From Salipaludibacillus sp. CUR1 (lineage in GTDB: Bacteria; Bacillota; Bacilli; Bacillales; Salisediminibacteriaceae): a stretch of DNA of 64,000 bases. The stretch spans positions 142,828-206,827 of the forward strand of contig NZ_JAIWPE010000057.1 in NCBI RefSeq assembly GCF_021028955.1, in the 5' to 3' direction. The notes beneath the pieces are model-generated. The model saw nothing but the letters and a program-made list of their open reading frames with translations, did no database searches and was not told the DNA's origin. The position numbers and the translations under genes are program-made. The stretch's first letter is position 1. The number at the start of each line of letters is the position of its first letter. Of the stretch, positions 61,267-64,000 are shown in pieces.

Positions 61267-61281
61267 GTGGGAATTTCCCAC
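61267..61281 (-). promoter_or_regulatory. Leader palindrome of csp copy 2
   Basis: GTGGGAA-T-TTCCCAC, a perfect 7-bp palindrome directly upstream of the ribosome-binding site. Rest of 61282-61590 is AT-rich with no gene. Confidence 0.4.
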
Positions 61282-61590
61282 ATTGTATTACTAGTTGAGC
61301 CCTTCATTTAATCAATCCAGAGGAATTTAACTTGTAAAAGCAATCTCTTTCATTCTTATCCGAACCTCAATAAGCTTTCTATAGTATAACCCGTGCACCT
61401 TGAGAATGATACCCCTTTTCGAAAATTTATTATAATTTCTTTTTATGGAGGCGCGCTGAAGACTCGCATAGAGGGATAATTTTCATATAAAAAATTTTTA
61501 TTTTTCTGCTGTTTTTAACAACTTTTTAAAAATAGGAGCTAATCTTTTGTACATCGAATACCGGCCATCACAAGAAACAAAGTGGTAAAA

Positions 61591-61619
61591 AAAGCCTGCA
61601 GATCATGCCTGCAGGCTTT
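61591..61619 (-). terminator. Terminator of the S8 protease gene
   Basis: AAAGCCTGCAG / CTGCAGGCTTT with an A-run on the left, 9 bp after the stop on the minus strand. Confidence 0.9.
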
Positions 61620-61627
61620 GCTTATAG

Positions 61628-62959
61628 TTATTTTAAAGCATTGTACGCGTCAACGAGTCCGTGGCCGAAATACTCGTCATGCCCTTTTTTGCCAAGATCC
61701 TCGGCTGTTTGCTGTAAGTGAGTGATTGTTCTTGCCCTTGAAAACTGAGGATTCTCAGCTTTCACGAGCGCGGCTGCCGCTGCTACTTTAGGAGCGGCCA
61801 TGCTTGTTCCCATCGCCCAGCCGTAAGACCCTCTGCTCACAGGAACCGTACTGTAAGCGCGGGATTCAGAAACGAGTAAACTCTGGTCATTTTCAGGATT
61901 AGGCCAGTTCGGACCATAGTCGCCGCCCGGAGCAGCCAAATTGACGTTCGACGACCCATAGTTGGAATAATAAGCGAGCGTATCTCGATCAGTAGTAGAC
62001 GACACGCTGACTACCCCAGGGATGTCTGTGAATGTATCAAAAAGCGGGCCGTAAACTTTGCCTTCGCCTTTTTCAGTGTGAACAGCTTTTCCTAAATCCA
62101 TGCCATTGTTACCGTTGGCGCCAACGATAATCATCCCTTCCTGATGGGCGTACTGGACCGCTCTTTTTGAAGAGAGGTGGAGTAGCCGCTGGGCTTCATT
62201 TGTGATCGTTGAATACGTGCCAAGGCTTAAGTTCGCTACATCCACGCCGTCATCCGCTGCCGTAGTAATAGCATCAAGGATGCCTGCCCAGTTCATCCGC
62301 CCCTGGTCATTGGTTACACGGTAAGAAGCGAGACCAAGCTCCGGCCCTACTCCTAACACTCTGCCATTAGCGGCAATCGAGCCTGCCACATGCGTGCCGT
62401 GCATGCCGGAATCTTTGTAAGCATCCTCTTCTTCAGCACCCGGGAAGAAAGCTTTGCCATACAGAAGGTTATCTTCAAGATCCGGGTGAGTGAAGTCCAC
62501 GCCGGTATCAATGACACCGACAACGACGGAATGGTCACCTTTAGTAATGTCCCATGCTTTCCCATTACCAGTCACGCGCTTAATGTCCCACTGGTATGCC
62601 TCAAATAAATCCGCTTCAATTGTCTCTTCATTTAAAGAAACCTCACCATCTGCCTCAAGCAAATAGTCATTTGTAAAAATATCAATATTTTCAGCCACGA
62701 GGCTCACATCTTCCATTCCACTCGCCTCATCCTGGAAACTTTCCGGAGCTGCCACGTGAACCAGCCCAACTTTGGAGGCTTCCTGTAAAATGTCGGCCCC
62801 TCCTGCTTCCATTTCAGCTAACGTCTCCTCATTAATCGTATTCGATTTAAAAAGCACTAAGTATTCTTTGTCTTCTTCTTCCTGCCCCAAAGCCATCGTG
62901 CCAAAACTGGTCACAGTTAAAGCAGTAACAAGAGTCAAACTTAACAGTTGTTTTTTCAT
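61628..62959 (-). CDS. Secreted subtilisin-type S8 serine protease
   Basis: 443 aa. The start is ATG 62959 (MKKQLLSLTLVTALTVTSFG) behind GGAGG. Signal peptide (cleavage near ALG, residue ~25), then an inhibitor-like propeptide (about 30-115). Catalytic triad: Asp151 (VVVGVIDTGVDF), His187 (DSGMHGTHVAG) and Ser386 (MGTSMAAPKVAAAAA); oxyanion Asn in VGANGNNGMD. The length fits a preproprotein with no extra C-terminal domain. It probably digests external protein. Single-gene unit. Confidence 0.94.
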   Translation of the reverse strand: MKKQLLSLTLVTALTVTSFGTMALGQEEEDKEYLVLFKSNTINEETLAEMEAGGADILQEASKVGLVHVAAPESFQDEASGMEDVSLVAENIDIFTNDYLLEADGEVSLNEETIEADLFEAYQWDIKRVTGNGKAWDITKGDHSVVVGVIDTGVDFTHPDLEDNLLYGKAFFPGAEEEDAYKDSGMHGTHVAGSIAANGRVLGVGPELGLASYRVTNDQGRMNWAGILDAITTAADDGVDVANLSLGTYSTITNEAQRLLHLSSKRAVQYAHQEGMIIVGANGNNGMDLGKAVHTEKGEGKVYGPLFDTFTDIPGVVSVSSTTDRDTLAYYSNYGSSNVNLAAPGGDYGPNWPNPENDQSLLVSESRAYSTVPVSRGSYGWAMGTSMAAPKVAAAAALVKAENPQFSRARTITHLQQTAEDLGKKGHDEYFGHGLVDAYNALK

Positions 62960-62985
62960 TTGAACCTCCATATAATATGTAATTT

Positions 62986-63017
62986 TTAATGCAGCGGACT
63001 GACCACAACCCTCCTTT
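62986..63017 (-). other. Possible leader peptide before the S8 protease
   Basis: A near-perfect AAAGGAGGG lies at 63017-63009, followed 3 nt later by GTG and a six-codon frame (MVSPLH-stop, 63006-62986). No larger gene uses this ribosome-binding site, apart from an unlikely TTG frame that overlaps the protease start. Confidence 0.35.
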
Positions 63018-63254
63018 GTTATTTTTTGAAAATTATTAATTTTAAAATATCACATATAATGGAAGAATTGTTTGAAAAAAGTAAATACAGTCGTGTTTTG
63101 AGAAAAAAGAACTAGATAAAGTAAGTGAAAACTTGAGTTCCTTGCGAATAGGACAGCAAATAGAGTCCAAAATTTTTTGGGGCGCTAATTTGATTACACT
63201 CAATAGGATCTTCGGCATATAAACGGCCTCCCGTTTGCAGTTCAGTTTTAAAAA

Positions 63255-63280
63255 AAGAGTTACCTTTAGAGGCAACTCTT
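63255..63280 (-). terminator. Terminator after the small helical gene
   Basis: AAGAGTTACC / GGCAACTCTT (one mismatch) with an A-run on the left. It lies 120 bp after the gene; 62972-63254 and 63281-63402 show no credible gene. Confidence 0.7.
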
Positions 63281-63402
63281 CCTGTTTATTTAATTCGGAT
63301 CACTAAGTTAGACAAGACACTCTCTTCTATAAATGAAAATCGTATTCACATGTATTGATCATGATTTTTAAGGAACAAAATAAAGAACCAGTATGACTTT
63401 GA

Positions 63403-63846
63403 TCAGGATACAATGTAAGGCTTAAACACTGTTTCCATCTCTTCTTTTAATTTCTTCACGTTTGGGAGGAGCGTAAACTGGATGACTTCCTGGACTGTCC
63501 CAAAATCCTCTTCCTCCAGCAGTGTCACCACTTGCCCCATGTTTTTACGGACATCGTCTAAATGGCCTTCTACCTGACCTTCTTTTTCCAGTGCTATTAG
63601 AACCGGGCGAACGGAATTCTCAATCGATGCATAACCAGATATCACATCGGTTAACAGCTGGGTTGCCTCTAAATACTTCCCCTCACTCAGCTGCTTTTGG
63701 ATATGCGATAAACCTTCCACCATTGTTTCCGTCAGCTGTAAACTATGTTTCATAACCTCTGTGTACTTTTCCATATGATCACTGCTTTCTATGTAAGTAT
63801 TTAGAAATCTATTCTTTAACTGCCATTTTACATGAGTCATTCTCAT
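63403..63846 (-). CDS. Helical protein of unknown function
   Basis: 147 aa from the first ATG, or 123 aa from an internal ATG (MEKYTEVMKHSLQLTETMVE); neither has a strong ribosome-binding site. It is all-helical and acidic, with no signal or TM. LSEGKYLEATQLLTDVISGY recalls a small helical bundle. The end FTLLPNVKKLKEEMETVFKP then YI resembles the end of the 18805 protein. I do not recognise the family with certainty. Confidence 0.7.
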   Translation of the reverse strand: MRMTHVKWQLKNRFLNTYIESSDHMEKYTEVMKHSLQLTETMVEGLSHIQKQLSEGKYLEATQLLTDVISGYASIENSVRPVLIALEKEGQVEGHLDDVRKNMGQVVTLLEEEDFGTVQEVIQFTLLPNVKKLKEEMETVFKPYIVS

Positions 63847-63920
63847 TCAGGTAGTTCTAAGGACTTTGTTTTAAACCTTTGCTGTTTCTGCTAGCTATAA
63901 ATGACTGATTGCTGACAGCG

Positions 63921-63949
63921 TTGTCTGTCCGGGATTTGTCGAGTATACT
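63921..63949 (+). promoter_or_regulatory. Sigma-A promoter near the right edge
   Basis: TTGTCT (63921-63926), 17-bp spacer, TATACT (63944-63949) on the plus strand. It points to a gene beyond the window; 63950-64000 shows no certain start. Confidence 0.45.
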
Positions 63950-64000
63950 GTCATTAAAAAGCTGCAGAAAGGAAAAAAGAGACCCAAAGGATGTTGACCG

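Noticed and set aside
63042..63275. 77-codon minus-strand frame between the helical gene and the S8 protease
   Set aside because: Its start lies within the terminator at 63255-63280 and it has no ribosome-binding site or recognisable sequence.

Overview
The window comes from a spore-forming, flagellated, low-to-mid GC Bacillaceae (Firmicutes), probably a salt- or alkali-adapted one. The evidence is the order hpf / secA-prfB-yvjA-cccB-ftsE-ftsX, which matches Bacillus subtilis, a YyaC-type spore protease, a coat-F-like protein, sigma-B- and sigma-D-type promoters, a GlcT/RAT switch, and very acidic exported proteins. No rRNA, tRNA, CRISPR array, transposase or integrase was seen.

Layout. 1-7.9 kb: conserved cell-envelope and translation block on the minus strand (M23-type hydrolase fragment, ftsX, ftsE, cccB, yvjA, prfB with its programmed frameshift, secA). 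8.1-11.5 kb: glcT-ptsG on the plus strand, with a cre-like site and an antiterminator (RAT)/terminator switch. 11.5-19.2 kb: hpf behind a sigma-B promoter, a cold-shock gene, an ssbB-like gene, manA, a GH13 neopullulanase and a CE7 esterase. 19.3-26.2 kb: a flagellar filament-cap locus (fliS, flaG, fliT and two tandem fliD paralogues). It carries four sigma-D promoters and is bracketed by two arrays of 21-bp repeats. 26.3-39.4 kb: secreted lipase, yyaC, lipoproteins, small stress/spore genes, an AEC transporter, a histidine phosphatase, a Lon-like protease, a glycerophosphodiesterase and UbiB. 39.5-53 kb: a third 20-21-bp array, then a 12-kb catabolic operon (gntR, TRAP transporter dctPQM, cupin, 2-hydroxyacid dehydrogenase, RocB-like M20 peptidase, class III aminotransferase, aldehyde dehydrogenase, glcD, glcF). 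The operon is flanked by an intact yjfB and by a decayed 3' fragment of yjfB. 53-57.6 kb: polysaccharide deacetylase and a YjiH transporter/aminotransferase pair. 57.6-60.8 kb: an arsenic-type cluster (arsM, sigZ, redox thioredoxin, ArsP/DUF318 permease, arsR). 61-64 kb: a second csp, a subtilisin-type protease and a small helical protein.

How the genes fit together. FtsEX lies beside an M23/CwlO-like hydrolase that it probably activates. GlcT controls PtsG through the leader hairpins. The catabolic operon has the parts needed to import a carboxylate, open an amide, transaminate, oxidise the semialdehyde and oxidise a 2-hydroxyacid. It also has a self-overlapping GntR operator and a cre site. 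ArsM plus a DUF318 permease suggests methylation and export of trivalent arsenicals.

The most unusual material is the non-coding repeats. There are three intergenic arrays with the same ~21-bp period but different sequence, a 104-bp tandem repeat, and eight copies of a GGGG-(T/A)C(A/T)GA-CCCC palindrome. The other notable points are the yjfB direct repeats around the catabolic operon and a sigma-D promoter followed almost at once by a terminator upstream of one fliD.
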